From Planctomycetota bacterium (GTDB lineage: Bacteria; Planctomycetota; Planctomycetia; Pirellulales; Pirellulaceae), in the NCBI GenBank assembly GCA_963204915.1, contig CAUJHS010000060.1, positions 164,931 through 228,930 of the forward strand: a DNA stretch of 64,000 nucleotides, written 5' to 3'. A program made the position numbers and the translations under genes. Under the pieces are notes generated by a model, which ran no database searches, was not told the origin of the DNA, and saw only the letters and a program-made list of their open reading frames with translations. Below are positions 18,187 through 27,477 of this stretch, piece after piece (the stretch's first letter is position 1; the number at the start of each line of letters is the position of its first letter).

Positions 18187-19103
18187 TTTGATTTTTGTTG
18201 GCGGCGCCATTCCAATCCGGGATGCTCGACCCGGAATTGCACCAACCGCGTATGTTCGACTTCGGTGACATACGCGGTGCGGCCGTCGGGACCGCCAAAG
18301 CAGATATTGCTGGGCTTGGCGCCGAGCACGTCGATCTCGCGCACGACTTCGCCTTGAGGCGAAACCACCGCCACGACGCCTTTGCCGTAGCGGGTGATGT
18401 AAAGGTTTCCGTTCACGTCGAATCGCATGCCGTCGAACCCGTGATCAGGAAACTTAGCGAACAACCGCTTGTCTTGCAGGGCGCCATCATCGGCAATGGT
18501 GAACGCCCAGACGTTGCGTTGAACGCTTTCGTTCACATAGAGCGTGCGACCGTCGGGGCTCACATCAATTCCGTTCGTCGTGCCCATTGCTTCGGCCACG
18601 AGCGTTGTCTTGCCGTCGCGATCAATTCGCCAGACTTGCCCTGTGCCGTCGCCCCAGTTCGGATCGCTGGCGTAGAGTACGCCTTCGGCGGTGATCGCGA
18701 GATCGTTGGGTTGATTCATATGCGGATTGTGCGCCAAGACTTCGATCTGCTTTGATTTCGGATCGACGCGCAACACGTTGTGGTTCACATAGTCTGCAAT
18801 GAACATGACGCCCTGCGCGTCAAAGCGAATGCCGTTGCCCACGCTGTCGCCGGGAAGCGAAATAAACACCTCGCCCGCGCCTTGCGGCGTGACGCGGCCA
18901 ATGGTTCCCTCCCGGGCAAAGTTCACCGCGAAGACGTTCCCCGCGGCGTCACAAGCCGGACCTTCAATACCGGGGGTAAACTCGCCCGGCTGCGTGAGCG
19001 GCGTGGCGGTGTACAGCTCTTCGGCCGGGGGTTGGGCGAACACAGGAAGTGAAGCGGGAAGCAGGGCCAACGCGATGGTCCAAGTGCGCAGGGAACAGTT
19101 CAC
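18183..19103 (-). CDS. SMP-30/gluconolactonase-like beta-propeller protein
   Basis: 306 aa with a signal peptide (ends near VFAQ). The six-bladed propeller pattern of SMP-30/lactonase proteins is clear: EGPACDAAGNVF, GNGIRFDAQGVMFIADY, QPNDLAITAEGVLYASDP, TNGIDVSPDGRTLYVNES, DGMRFDVNGNLYITRYG and PSNICFGGPDGRTAYVTE. Metal-binding positions (Glu in EGP, Asn in NGID, Asp in DGM) are in place. Such enzymes open sugar lactones. It follows the pectate lyase gene by 12 bases on the same strand, so a role in uronic-acid breakdown is plausible inference. Confidence 0.9.
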   Translation of the reverse strand: MNCSLRTWTIALALLPASLPVFAQPPAEELYTATPLTQPGEFTPGIEGPACDAAGNVFAVNFAREGTIGRVTPQGAGEVFISLPGDSVGNGIRFDAQGVMFIADYVNHNVLRVDPKSKQIEVLAHNPHMNQPNDLAITAEGVLYASDPNWGDGTGQVWRIDRDGKTTLVAEAMGTTNGIDVSPDGRTLYVNESVQRNVWAFTIADDGALQDKRLFAKFPDHGFDGMRFDVNGNLYITRYGKGVVAVVSPQGEVVREIDVLGAKPSNICFGGPDGRTAYVTEVEHTRLVQFRVEHPGLEWRRQQKSK

Positions 19104-19115
19104 AGGGAAGCCAAT

Positions 19116-20552
19116 TCAGGGTTGCGCCGCTTGCAGGTAGCGGCTGAGGATGTCGAGGTTCTTGATGAACGTGCGCGTGTCGATGATGTCTTGCTCGCGG
19201 TCCGAGTCGCGCAACTCGCCGCGCTCCACCCAGGCTCCGCGCTCGTCCATTCGGCCGACGACCGCTTCGGCCTGCTTGCGCAGCGAGTCGGTCATGCGCG
19301 GCTTATCGTCTCCTTTTTTTCGCGGGGCCGGAGGACCCTTTTCGACCAGCTCGCGGTAGTCTTTCTCAAGGCGCTCCAAGCTCGAATCGACTTGAAACGC
19401 GTAATGGGTGGGCAAGTCGTCGTCTTGGTACGTTAGCACATAGTCTTTGGTGAAGTACAACGGCCGGTTGGTGTGCAGTTCATAGAATCGCGCCAAGCGG
19501 CCATCGGGCAGTTGCGACTTTTTCAAATACGCCAGCGCTCGCGGAATGGGCTCCAGGTACTTCTTGTCGCCGGTGCGGCGATACACCTCCATAAGCGTTC
19601 GCAGGATGCGTTGCGACTCGCCGCCGGTCACGGAAGGCGGTTCGAACTTGCGCGCCCAGGCCGGCTGCATTTGCGCATTGTACTGCTGCGCCCAGGCGGG
19701 CTGCGGTTCGGGCATTTGCGAAAGCAGAATGAAGTCGGCGCCGCGCTGCGCCGCTTCGCGAAAACGCTCGTCCTGGTACGCCTCGGCGGCGTCGAACATC
19801 AGCGCGATCATGTCCGCTAGGGCGTTGTCGTTGAACGTGTAGTAGTCGCGGTAATCTTCGTCGGGCCACTCTCGCGGCCAAGACGCAGGATACTCGGCGC
19901 GGCGAATGGGATGCTTTTCCGGATCGGGCGCGCCTTCAAACCGTTGCGGCCACGCGCCGTTAGGATACTGCGCCGCCAGTAACTTCTCGAGCGCGTACTG
20001 GGCGGCGCGGTGGATCACGGGATCACGAAATTCCAGCGCTTGATCGACCTGCATGAGGAATCGCACGGCCGCTTGCGTCGTGTTATCGTCTAGGGTGCTC
20101 GTATTGCGAAGCGACTTCGCGTCGCGCGGCGAATCGGCGTCCAAAAGGTAGGCGTACCGGCGGCGATCTTTCGGATCGAACTCGATGCGGTAGTCCCATC
20201 CGCCCGATGCAAGCTGCCCCTGGGCAAGCGCGTGCGCCGCGGCCAAAGCTGACTCTTGAAGCCAGTCGAACCGCGTGCGGCGATAGGCGTCCAAGTACGC
20301 CATGCCCACGCTCGGCGTGCCGGGGGGCTGAACCCAGACCGTGGTGCGACTGGCGGCGCCTTCGCCTTCGCCACGTTTCAAGTCGGCGCTGTAACGCCAC
20401 AAGTAACCGCCGTGGGCGGACACCTCGTTTTGAAAGAACGTCACGGCCTTTCGTAACGCCTCTTCGGCGCGCTCGGGCGTTAACGGCTCTTGGGCCGCCG
20501 TCGGGGAAACCAACAGACACGCTCCCAGGAGAACCAGCGCGCGGCGAACCAT
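19116..20552 (-). CDS. Pectate lyase (polysaccharide lyase family 10-like)
   Basis: 478 aa, ATG at 20552 with AAAGGG eight bases upstream and a signal peptide ending around TAAQ. Motifs of PL10/PelA-type lyases are present: YPNGAWPQRF, TFNDNALADMIALMF, QPAWAQQYN, and RFYELHTNRPLYFTKDY with an (alpha/alpha) toroid composition throughout. These enzymes cleave polygalacturonate by beta-elimination with calcium. Two related QPAWA segments in the middle (PAWAQQYNAQMQPAWARKF) look like a short internal repetition. First gene of a unit with the SMP-30 protein; periplasmic or extracellular. Confidence 0.88.
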   Translation of the reverse strand: MVRRALVLLGACLLVSPTAAQEPLTPERAEEALRKAVTFFQNEVSAHGGYLWRYSADLKRGEGEGAASRTTVWVQPPGTPSVGMAYLDAYRRTRFDWLQESALAAAHALAQGQLASGGWDYRIEFDPKDRRRYAYLLDADSPRDAKSLRNTSTLDDNTTQAAVRFLMQVDQALEFRDPVIHRAAQYALEKLLAAQYPNGAWPQRFEGAPDPEKHPIRRAEYPASWPREWPDEDYRDYYTFNDNALADMIALMFDAAEAYQDERFREAAQRGADFILLSQMPEPQPAWAQQYNAQMQPAWARKFEPPSVTGGESQRILRTLMEVYRRTGDKKYLEPIPRALAYLKKSQLPDGRLARFYELHTNRPLYFTKDYVLTYQDDDLPTHYAFQVDSSLERLEKDYRELVEKGPPAPRKKGDDKPRMTDSLRKQAEAVVGRMDERGAWVERGELRDSDREQDIIDTRTFIKNLDILSRYLQAAQP

Positions 20553-20661
20553 AACGAAGCCCTTTCTGGAGAGTACCTTCGCTCACGATCCAAGGCGCCG
20601 GAGGCGGCGCTTGGCTCACTGTTCAACAGGCCGTAAACCCAACGCAGGCGCCGCGTTACCG

Positions 20662-21717
20662 TTATCCCTCGAACATCACCGGCTTGCGGCGCTGGACCGA
20701 CTCGCTTTGCTTGAGGCAAATGGTAATCGCATCGCGGGCCAGCTCGCCGCTCAAAATGGGCGAGGGTTGGCCCGACGCGAGCGAGCGCGTCATTTCTTCG
20801 ATTTCATACTGAAAGGCGGAGATTTCATCGCCGCCGCCCACGTCGGGACGCTGGACATTGTCTTTCTCGTCGCTGGTCAAAATCGTCAGCGGCATGGTCA
20901 ACTCGGGTTTGCCGTCGATCACGGAAAAGTCGTACAACAGCGTGGCGCGTTCCAAGTGAACTTCAAACCCATGCGTGAACGCCCGGCCTTGTTGTTGGAT
21001 GACGCCGCTGGTCGCACTGACGACCAGATCCGGGTCGTTGAACGAGAACAATGTATTGCAGTACTCCACCACGTCGCCGCGCTGGCGGCCTTGGCTGATG
21101 ACGCTGCGCGGCATGCCGAACAACATGCGAATAAAATGCGCATCGTGCACGTGCAAGTCGACCAGCGGACCGCCGACTTTGTCGGGGTCGTAAAAGTCGG
21201 CCAACCACAGTGGGTCTGAGATCACACGTTTGAAGTGCCCGCCGAGCAACTTGCCATACTGGTTGCTGGCGACGACTTCTCGGACCTTGGCGTACTCGGG
21301 GAAGAACGGCAGCACGTGGCCGACGAACACTTGGCGCCCTGCTCTTTCCGCGGCGGCCACCATTTCCTGACAACCCTCGGCGGTTAACGCCATGGGCTTC
21401 TCAACAAAGACGTGCTTGCCCGCTTCGAGCGCCTGGAGCGCGAACTCAACGTGCAGGTTGGGGGGCAGGCAAACGTCGATCAAATCAATGTCATCGTTGG
21501 CCAGCAACGCGTAGTAACTGTCGCACTTGACGACGTCGGACAAATCCATCATCTGCCCGCGAGGGCCGAAATTGCCTTGAATATCGGTCCAGTCGCCCGA
21601 CAGTTTCTTCGGGTCGCGCGTGAAAATGGCTCCTACTTTGGCGTTGGCCACGCGTTCATAGGCCAGATAATGAATCATGCCCATAAAGCCGATGCCCGCA
21701 ATGCCGACTCGAAGCAT
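20662..21717 (-). CDS. Gfo/Idh/MocA-family oxidoreductase
   Basis: 351 aa from ATG 21717, chosen because AAGGA lies 9 bases upstream; an ATG at 21741 lacks a site. N-terminal Rossmann domain with GIAGIGFMG, then VCLPPNLH, the family signature EKPMALT, and the conserved PLVDLHVHDAHFIRMLFG region of the C-terminal domain. The family uses NAD(P) to oxidise or reduce sugars, inositols and related alcohols. No signal peptide. It lies upstream of, and on the same strand as, the pectate lyase gene, 109 bases away, and could act on released sugars, but the substrate is not defined by sequence. Confidence 0.92.
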   Translation of the reverse strand: MLRVGIAGIGFMGMIHYLAYERVANAKVGAIFTRDPKKLSGDWTDIQGNFGPRGQMMDLSDVVKCDSYYALLANDDIDLIDVCLPPNLHVEFALQALEAGKHVFVEKPMALTAEGCQEMVAAAERAGRQVFVGHVLPFFPEYAKVREVVASNQYGKLLGGHFKRVISDPLWLADFYDPDKVGGPLVDLHVHDAHFIRMLFGMPRSVISQGRQRGDVVEYCNTLFSFNDPDLVVSATSGVIQQQGRAFTHGFEVHLERATLLYDFSVIDGKPELTMPLTILTSDEKDNVQRPDVGGGDEISAFQYEIEEMTRSLASGQPSPILSGELARDAITICLKQSESVQRRKPVMFEG

Positions 21718-21788
21718 TTGTGTCAATCCTTGGGTGATCATTGAGGAAACCGCCCAGGCCGCACGAAGCGCCGTTGGGCGACGAAGCG

Positions 21789-23279
21789 TTAGAACTTCAC
21801 GGGGCCGATCGTGCGTTTCAGTTCATCGCGCATCGTTTGGCGCGGCGCCGCCAGCCCCGTGAAAAGTTCAAACTGCACGGCGGCCTGGCCGACAAACATA
21901 TCGACGCCGGTCACGACGACGCAGTTCTGTTGCCGCGCTTGTTTGATCAGCAACGTCTGCTCGGGGTTGTAAATCGTATCGAATACGACCATCGAGCCGG
22001 TCAAATACTTCACATCGTAGGGCGAGTCATCCACGTTCGGATGCATGCCCACGGGCGTGCCGTTCACCAGGATGTTGGGCTTCACTTTGTAGCGCTGCCC
22101 CCATTCGACGGCGCGGCAGTCCAGTTCGTCGGCCAGTTGCTTGGCGCGGTTATAGGTGCGGCTGGTGATGACCACATCGGCGCCGCGGCGCGTCAAGCCG
22201 TAGGCGATGGCTTTGGCTACGCCGCCTGCGCCCAGGATGAGCGCGACCGACTCTTTGTAACTGGACACCGCGGTTTGCATGGTCATGGCCTTGTCGATGC
22301 TTTCCATGGCCGCCTTGTAGTCGGTGTTATAGGCGATGCGCTGATCACGATCGAACACCAGGGTGTTGGCGGCGCCAATTTCCTCCACGGCAGGATCCAG
22401 CCGCGTCGCCAGCGGCAGCACCGCTTCTTTGTGAGGGATCGTAACGCTTAACCCTTTGATGTCTAACTGGGCGCACTCCTTGAGGAACATTTCCAGGTCT
22501 TCGCTGGGAATGCGGAACGGCACGTACACGTTGTTCAACTTCAATTCACGGAACGCCACATTATGTATCAACGGGCTGAGGCTGTGCGCAATCGGATCGG
22601 CGATGACTCCGTAAACATTCGTTTGCAGGTTGATGTCGTCATAGTGATAGATGCGCGACATCTGGTCGTAGCTTAACTGCCCCGGCGCCAGCGCTCGTTC
22701 GTGATGGAACGTGGCGTACGTGAACGGCGCGCCGAACTTTCCCTGCAAAATGCGCGTGGGAATGCCGATCTCGCCCATGCACAAGCCGACGGTCGGAATC
22801 GTGCGCGACTTGTCCTTGACCATCTTGAGCATGCGAATGCAGTCATGCGGCCGATGGGCCATTGTGGCGATTTTGACCACATCGGGGTCGAGTTTCGCCA
22901 TGCGCTCGTGAATTTCGTCGAGGTTCTCCGGCGTCTCGCGAAAATTGTGGTAGCTGATGACCCGCTTGGTTTTGCCAAATCGAGGGATCGACCCCGCGAT
23001 GTCTTCCTCGAGATCAACGTACTCAACTCCCGCGACGATGGCGGCGCGCAGGAGGGTGAGGCGCTTTTCTTCGTTGGCGGTCCAGCGTCCGCCGTCGCGC
23101 TCGCGCCGGCAGGTGGCCAGCACCGCCGTGGGGCGATCATCCAGCAAACGCTTCAGGTTGACGTCGGTATAGATGAAGTCGAAACGCAGCTCGACCAGCT
23201 TGGCCCCTTTTTCGGCCAGGTTCTGGTGCTCCAAGAGCATGTGCTTGTGCCGTCCGCGGCCGATACTAACGCAAATCAT
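21789..23279 (-). CDS. aroDE: Bifunctional 3-dehydroquinate dehydratase / shikimate dehydrogenase
   Basis: 496 aa fusion catalysing steps 3 and 4 of the shikimate pathway. Residues 1-212 form a type I dehydroquinase: catalytic His111 in SYHNF and Schiff-base Lys136 in VVKIATMA. Residues 220-496 form shikimate dehydrogenase: HSLSPLIHN, VTIPHKE (catalytic Lys284), NADP-binding GAGGVAKAIAYGL, NGTPVGM and FDTIYNP. The order matches the plant DHQ-SDH enzyme and several planctomycete proteins. Fusion channels the unstable dehydroshikimate. No clear Shine-Dalgarno. Divergent from blaI. Confidence 0.96.
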   Translation of the reverse strand: MICVSIGRGRHKHMLLEHQNLAEKGAKLVELRFDFIYTDVNLKRLLDDRPTAVLATCRRERDGGRWTANEEKRLTLLRAAIVAGVEYVDLEEDIAGSIPRFGKTKRVISYHNFRETPENLDEIHERMAKLDPDVVKIATMAHRPHDCIRMLKMVKDKSRTIPTVGLCMGEIGIPTRILQGKFGAPFTYATFHHERALAPGQLSYDQMSRIYHYDDINLQTNVYGVIADPIAHSLSPLIHNVAFRELKLNNVYVPFRIPSEDLEMFLKECAQLDIKGLSVTIPHKEAVLPLATRLDPAVEEIGAANTLVFDRDQRIAYNTDYKAAMESIDKAMTMQTAVSSYKESVALILGAGGVAKAIAYGLTRRGADVVITSRTYNRAKQLADELDCRAVEWGQRYKVKPNILVNGTPVGMHPNVDDSPYDVKYLTGSMVVFDTIYNPEQTLLIKQARQQNCVVVTGVDMFVGQAAVQFELFTGLAAPRQTMRDELKRTIGPVKF

Positions 23280-23593
23280 GAGCGATGAACTGGTAAACGC
23301 AGGGGGCGAATCGTTGAGAGCGGGACCTATTTTAGCCCAAGTTGAGAATCGCTGCTAAGGCCATGGTAACACGCAGGCCGCGACGCAGCAGAGAAAATGT
23401 TTGACACGCCGCGAAAAACCAATACTATAAAACCAAAATAACAACCGACGCTCGCGGAAGCCGCCGTCCGATTCGCGAACTTCCGTAACCGCTTCTTGTG
23501 AGGAAGCGTGTCGCCTTACGGCTCGCGTTTGTCGTTGGCAATGCGGACGAGCGCCGCGCATTGCACCCAACGGCGACTCAAGGAAACTTTGTC
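23280..23593. other. Divergent intergenic region, aroDE / blaI
   Basis: 314 bases, with an AT-rich core at 23400-23460 that holds the blaI promoter. No BlaI-type TACAnnTGTA operator was seen. Confidence 0.5.
23401..23428 (+). promoter_or_regulatory. Promoter for the blaI-M56 operon
   Basis: TTGACA (23401-23406, consensus) and TACTAT (23423-23428) with 16 bases between; an alternative -10 is TATAAA at 23426. The transcript would start near 23436, about 158 bases before the blaI ATG. Confidence 0.55.
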
Positions 23594-23974
23594 ATGGCCC
23601 GACCTCCTGCCAAAGAACTGACCGAGCGCGAGCTCGAAGTGATGCACGTCTTTTGGGAGCGTGGCGAATCGACGGTCGCCCAAGTGCGCGACGCCTTGGA
23701 CGCCGCGGGGCGCAACCTGGCCTATACCACCGTGGCCACGCTGATCCGCATTCTGACGGAGAAGGACTTCCTCACGCAAACCACCGTGGAACGGCCCTTT
23801 GCCTATCGCCCGGTGCGTTCGTTCGACGAAGTTTCCAAACGCATGGTCGGCGATCTGGTGCTGCGATTATTCGGCGGCTCGCGCGAACAACTTCTGGTTC
23901 ATCTGTTGGACGAACACGGCCTAACCGATCAAGAACGCTCCGTCCTCGAGAAAATTCTGGAGGAAGGTAAATGA
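23594..23974 (+). CDS. BlaI/MecI/CopY-family repressor
   Basis: 126 aa from ATG 23594 (AAGGAAAC upstream). The winged-helix pattern of BlaI/MecI is plain: LTERELEVMHVFWERGESTVAQVRDAL, YTTVATLIRILTEKDFL, RPFAYRPV, and a helical dimerisation tail (VLRLFGGSREQLLVHLLDE). In beta-lactam and copper systems the repressor is cleaved by a membrane M56 protease when a signal arrives. Its stop codon overlaps the start of the M56 gene (ATGA), so the pair is translationally coupled. The N-terminal extension open from 23498 is not supported. Confidence 0.94.
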   Translation: MARPPAKELTERELEVMHVFWERGESTVAQVRDALDAAGRNLAYTTVATLIRILTEKDFLTQTTVERPFAYRPVRSFDEVSKRMVGDLVLRLFGGSREQLLVHLLDEHGLTDQERSVLEKILEEGK

Positions 23975-25272
23975 ATGCGGCCGGTTCGACGTTCGCATGG
24001 TGTGCGCTGCAAATCACCCTCGTTGGGCTAGCGACGATCGGGACGTACTGGCTCGTCGGCAAGTTGCATCAAGCCGCGGGCGGCTTCACGGCCATCACGG
24101 GGCTGGCCGTAGTGTTTTGCCTGTCGGCAGCCGCGACCAGTCCCTGGCCTCGTTGGAGTCTATTCGAAGAGCGGCCGGCGGATGATTCCGACGACTCAGA
24201 ACGCGCTAGGCGCGGCAAACTTCCCTTGATGCACACGGTCGCGTGCGTTTTCTCGCGCGAGCCGCTAGGGGCGGCTCCTCGCACCGGAACGCGTGACTTG
24301 GAATTGGCGCCCCGAGTTGCCTGGACGCCGGTGCCGGCCTCAGAAGAACAACCGAGTTTCGCCCGGTCGGTGTTTCGCGGGGCCGAGGGTGCGTTTTGGC
24401 TGAACCACAAACCAAGCCCAGGCGCCTGGGATTGGACGGCTTCGTTAGCTGCGATGTTTGCGGCGGGGCTGGCGGTCGGCGGAACTCGGCTGCTGCTCGC
24501 GGTCAGGGCGGTCGGCGCCGCGCGGCAACAGAGCCGCCCGTTGCAGGACGCCCACCTTGTAACGCTTTGCCAAGAATTACGCGAGCAACTCAATTCGACG
24601 CGCCCGATCGAACTACGCGAAACGTGCTGGCTTACGACGCCGGTCACCCTCGGTTGGCGGCAGCCCGTGATTCTCTTGCCGAGCAACTGGCGCCAGTGGA
24701 GCAACGAAGAACAGCGCGCCGTGTTGGCGCACGAAATTGCACACATCGAGCGGGGCGATTATTTGATGTGGCTTGCAGCGCAGTTGGCCTTGGTGTTGCA
24801 CTTTTATCATCCTGCGGTGCATTGGTTGGCGGCGCGCATTCGCCTGGAGCAAGAGTTCGCGGCCGATGCGGCTGCGGCAGCGCTCTTGGGAAGCCCGCGC
24901 GTATATCTCACGACTTTGGCGCGGCTGGCGCTGCGTTCGTCTTGCGCTGCGCAAAAATCTGGCTCGGCGCAGCTGCAGGCGGCCCCCTCGTTTGTTTCCA
25001 ACCAAAGCTTATTGCTCCGGCGCGTCGAGCGGCTACGCCGTATGGGAGTCGCCTCCGATCCCCTGGGAGCATGGGCCAGCAAACTCGTCGCGCTGGCGAT
25101 CTTACTCACCGCGGGCGCAGTGGCCTCGGGTTTTCGCGGTGAAAGCATTTGGACTTCCCCCATGGCGGCCTCGAGCGCGCCATCCAAGACCGTGGCAACG
25201 TTCGAGTTGAGCGACCCCAACGCCCGGACCGCGCTGTCGCCCTCGTCGAAGCATCGACACGTCGACCATTGA
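23971..25272 (+). CDS. M56 family (BlaR1-like) membrane metallopeptidase
   Basis: 433 aa. Transmembrane helices at about residues 7-27 and 40-55, a loop of roughly 95 residues, further helices near 155-180, then the protease core: zinc motif HEIAH (His254, Glu255, His258), a helix (LMWLAAQLALVLHFYHP) and the third ligand region EQEFAAD (Glu295). One more helix lies near residues 365-385. It lacks the C-terminal penicillin-binding sensor of BlaR1; only about 45 residues follow the last helix. The signal must therefore be sensed another way. Overlaps blaI by four bases and is presumably its inactivating protease. Confidence 0.9.
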   Translation: MNAAGSTFAWCALQITLVGLATIGTYWLVGKLHQAAGGFTAITGLAVVFCLSAAATSPWPRWSLFEERPADDSDDSERARRGKLPLMHTVACVFSREPLGAAPRTGTRDLELAPRVAWTPVPASEEQPSFARSVFRGAEGAFWLNHKPSPGAWDWTASLAAMFAAGLAVGGTRLLLAVRAVGAARQQSRPLQDAHLVTLCQELREQLNSTRPIELRETCWLTTPVTLGWRQPVILLPSNWRQWSNEEQRAVLAHEIAHIERGDYLMWLAAQLALVLHFYHPAVHWLAARIRLEQEFAADAAAAALLGSPRVYLTTLARLALRSSCAAQKSGSAQLQAAPSFVSNQSLLLRRVERLRRMGVASDPLGAWASKLVALAILLTAGAVASGFRGESIWTSPMAASSAPSKTVATFELSDPNARTALSPSSKHRHVDH

Positions 25273-25306
25273 GCCAGTCTGACTTTGGTCAAACGTCGTA
25301 CAACGA

Positions 25307-25332
25307 CATATTCGCCCGGCCAGGCGAATATG
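25307..25332. terminator. Perfect 10-bp stem hairpin after the M56 gene
   Basis: CATATTCGCC and GGCGAATATG flank a six-base loop, 34 bases after the stop. No T-run, so termination is only suggested by position between convergent genes. Confidence 0.45.
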
Positions 25333-25468
25333 CTCGCGGATAGCTTGGGACCGTCAAGGGTCGGCGGCGGCGCCCAAGCTATCCTTTTTTCCTCACACGC
25401 GGGTCGGCAAACATCACGGCTAAAGAAGCAATACTTTAGTCCCCGCGATGCAGCGCTTCAAAAGCGAC

Positions 25469-26566
25469 TTAGTTTTTGTTGCCTTCCCCATCTTGCCGGA
25501 GGTGTTGCCGAAGATAGACCGCGCGTTCGATGTTTCGGTCGGCCCGGTCCAGCGCGGCGCCGCGGATTTTTTGTAGATGCGCCGGCTGCGTGTGAATAAA
25601 GAGCTTATTGACGACGGGAATCTCGAGATCGTGGATCAACCCCAGATTGATGCCCATGCGCACGCTCGAGAGGAGGTCCATCGTCTCCTCGCTGCTGATG
25701 GTTTGCGCGCCGCACAACAGCGCGTACGCCCGGCTAACGCGGTCGTGCAAGTCTTTCTGGCTTTCTTTGACCAGAAATTGCCGGGCCTTGCGCTCATACT
25801 CGATGAGCATGGGAACTACCTCGGCCACCTGATCGATCAATTCCTCTTCGCTGCGCCCCAGCGTGATCTGATTGCTAATTTGGTAGAAGTGCCCGGAGGC
25901 CTGGGAGCCTTCTCCGTACAGCCCGCGCACCGCTAGGCTGATTTTCTGCAACGCGCGGAACACCTTTTCGAGCTGTTTGGTGAGCACCAAGGCGGGCAGG
26001 TGCAGCATCACGCTCACGCGCATGCCGGTGCCCACATTGGTGGGGCAAGCTGTCAAATAGCCAAGCCGGTCGTCAAAGGCGTATGAAAGGCGGCTTTCCA
26101 GAAAGTCGTCAATCCGATTAATGCGCTCCCAGGCGTTGTGCAAATCGAGGCCACTATGCATCACTTGAAGCCGGAGGTGGTCTTCCTCGTTGACCATGAC
26201 GCTGAAGGTTTCCGTTTCATTCAACGCCACGCAAGTGGCGCCTTCGCTTTCGGCCAACTCGCGGCTGATGAGTTGACGCTCGACCAAGAACTGCCGATCG
26301 ACGCGTTCCAGCTTATCCACATCAATAACCAGGTATTTATCGATTCCGGCCTGCTGGAGGCCGCCGTCTTTGAAGATGCGTTGCTGAAAGTTCTTGACGA
26401 TGGCTTGCCGATCGGCCAGCGTGCAACGGCGAATGAAGGGGAAGTCGGCCAGGTTGCGGGCCAGGCGAATCCGGCTGCTCATTACGATGTCGGCCTCGGG
26501 GCCGGAGCCCCGGAGCCATTCGCCGCAGCGTTCAGTGAGATCGTCAAATTTCACAGTCGCACCCAC
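25469..26566 (-). CDS. mcsB: Protein-arginine kinase McsB
   Basis: 365 aa, start GTG at 26566 (alternative GTG at 26554); no strong ribosome binding site. The guanido-phosphotransferase catalytic domain is clear: VMSSRIRLARNLADFPF, NEEDHLRLQ, GYLTACPTNVGTGMR and the C-terminal ISNQITLGRSEEELI. McsB phosphorylates arginine residues of proteins, marking them for ClpCP in Firmicutes. McsA, its activator, is encoded 44 bases upstream, as in the Firmicutes mcsA-mcsB-clpC operon. No clpC or ctsR is in the window, so regulation may differ. Confidence 0.95.
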   Translation of the reverse strand: MGATVKFDDLTERCGEWLRGSGPEADIVMSSRIRLARNLADFPFIRRCTLADRQAIVKNFQQRIFKDGGLQQAGIDKYLVIDVDKLERVDRQFLVERQLISRELAESEGATCVALNETETFSVMVNEEDHLRLQVMHSGLDLHNAWERINRIDDFLESRLSYAFDDRLGYLTACPTNVGTGMRVSVMLHLPALVLTKQLEKVFRALQKISLAVRGLYGEGSQASGHFYQISNQITLGRSEEELIDQVAEVVPMLIEYERKARQFLVKESQKDLHDRVSRAYALLCGAQTISSEETMDLLSSVRMGINLGLIHDLEIPVVNKLFIHTQPAHLQKIRGAALDRADRNIERAVYLRQHLRQDGEGNKN

Positions 26567-26610
26567 CGGTTGATCTCTGGCGGCCGCATGCGCGGCGAGC
26601 GCCCCTTGGT

Positions 26611-27120
26611 TTAAGTCTCGGCTTCAATCTTGCGAATTTCGTCACGCAATTCGGATGCCCGTTCGTAGTCTTCTTTTTCGATGGCTTCTTGCATTTCGCG
26701 GCGCAATCGCAACAGTTCGCTTTGGCGGCGCGAGGCGTTCCGTTTGGGACGTTTCCCCTTGTGTTCGGTCGCCCCGTGAATATTCAGCAATAGCGGCTCC
26801 AGCTCGGCGCCAAAGGCTTCGTAATCGTGCGGACACCCCAACCGGCCAATCTGGCGAAACTCTTGGAAGGAGATTCCACACATGGGGCAGGTTTGTGCGT
26901 CCAGCTTGGCGAGTTTCTCGGCCGTCTTGCCGATCTTGAACTGCTGCGCCAAAGCGCCCAAGAGCGAGGCGTTCGGTTCGACAGGCTCTTCCGGTTGATT
27001 AATGTACTCGCGGAAGCACCCTTCGCACAAATGGACTTCCTGCACTTCGCGTTCTTCTTCCGAACCGGTGATTTCGGTGATATGGAAGGTGGCGGGCTTT
27101 TCGCAGTGTTGGCACTTCAT
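26611..27120 (-). CDS. mcsA: McsA-like zinc-binding activator with UVR motif
   Basis: 169 aa from ATG 27120 (AAGGA seven bases upstream). Residues 1-35 carry CQHCEKPA and HLCEGC, a first zinc ribbon; a second has CPMC and GCPHDYEAF. The C-terminal 40 residues form the UVR motif (LRREMQEAIEKEDYERASELRDEI), the short coiled coil shared with UvrB/UvrC and ClpC. In Firmicutes McsA binds and activates McsB, and the adjacency here supports the same partnership. Confidence 0.93.
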   Translation of the reverse strand: MKCQHCEKPATFHITEITGSEEEREVQEVHLCEGCFREYINQPEEPVEPNASLLGALAQQFKIGKTAEKLAKLDAQTCPMCGISFQEFRQIGRLGCPHDYEAFGAELEPLLLNIHGATEHKGKRPKRNASRRQSELLRLRREMQEAIEKEDYERASELRDEIRKIEAET

Positions 27121-27477
27121 CACACGATCCTTACAGAAACGCACGCCTTACCTCAAGGCACATCTTCCCAGGGCGGCAAGGCCGGCTCAGGATGTTTCTG
27201 CCCGGGAGCGGCGGCTTGACTCAACCCTGCCCTCATCCGCCAACTCTTTTGATAGCAATGGGTTATCGCGGGTGTTGGAATTCTATCAGTCGCCCCTGGA
27301 GTGTCAAGCTTGCACGCCGCTCGCTTGCACGTCGCTTGGGGGACAGCGGTCGTTGTGAGGTCGCCCCCGTGGTGATAAGGTGGAGCAAGCCCGATTTACG
27401 AAGCGCCGCGCCAGGGGCGCGCCGCGCTTGCTCGTAGGTGGCGCGCGTTGTGACGCACCGCATTTTAACGCATTCCT
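27121..27477. other. Divergent intergenic region, mcsA / trpE
   Basis: 357 bases with no gene. It contains a GC-rich imperfect hairpin around 27398-27431 close to trpE. No Trp-rich leader peptide or clear attenuator could be made out. The promoters of both genes should be here but were not identified. Confidence 0.5.

Noticed and set aside
27121..27477. Tryptophan leader peptide or attenuator before trpE
   Set aside because: No short frame with consecutive Trp codons and no alternative hairpins with a T-run were found.
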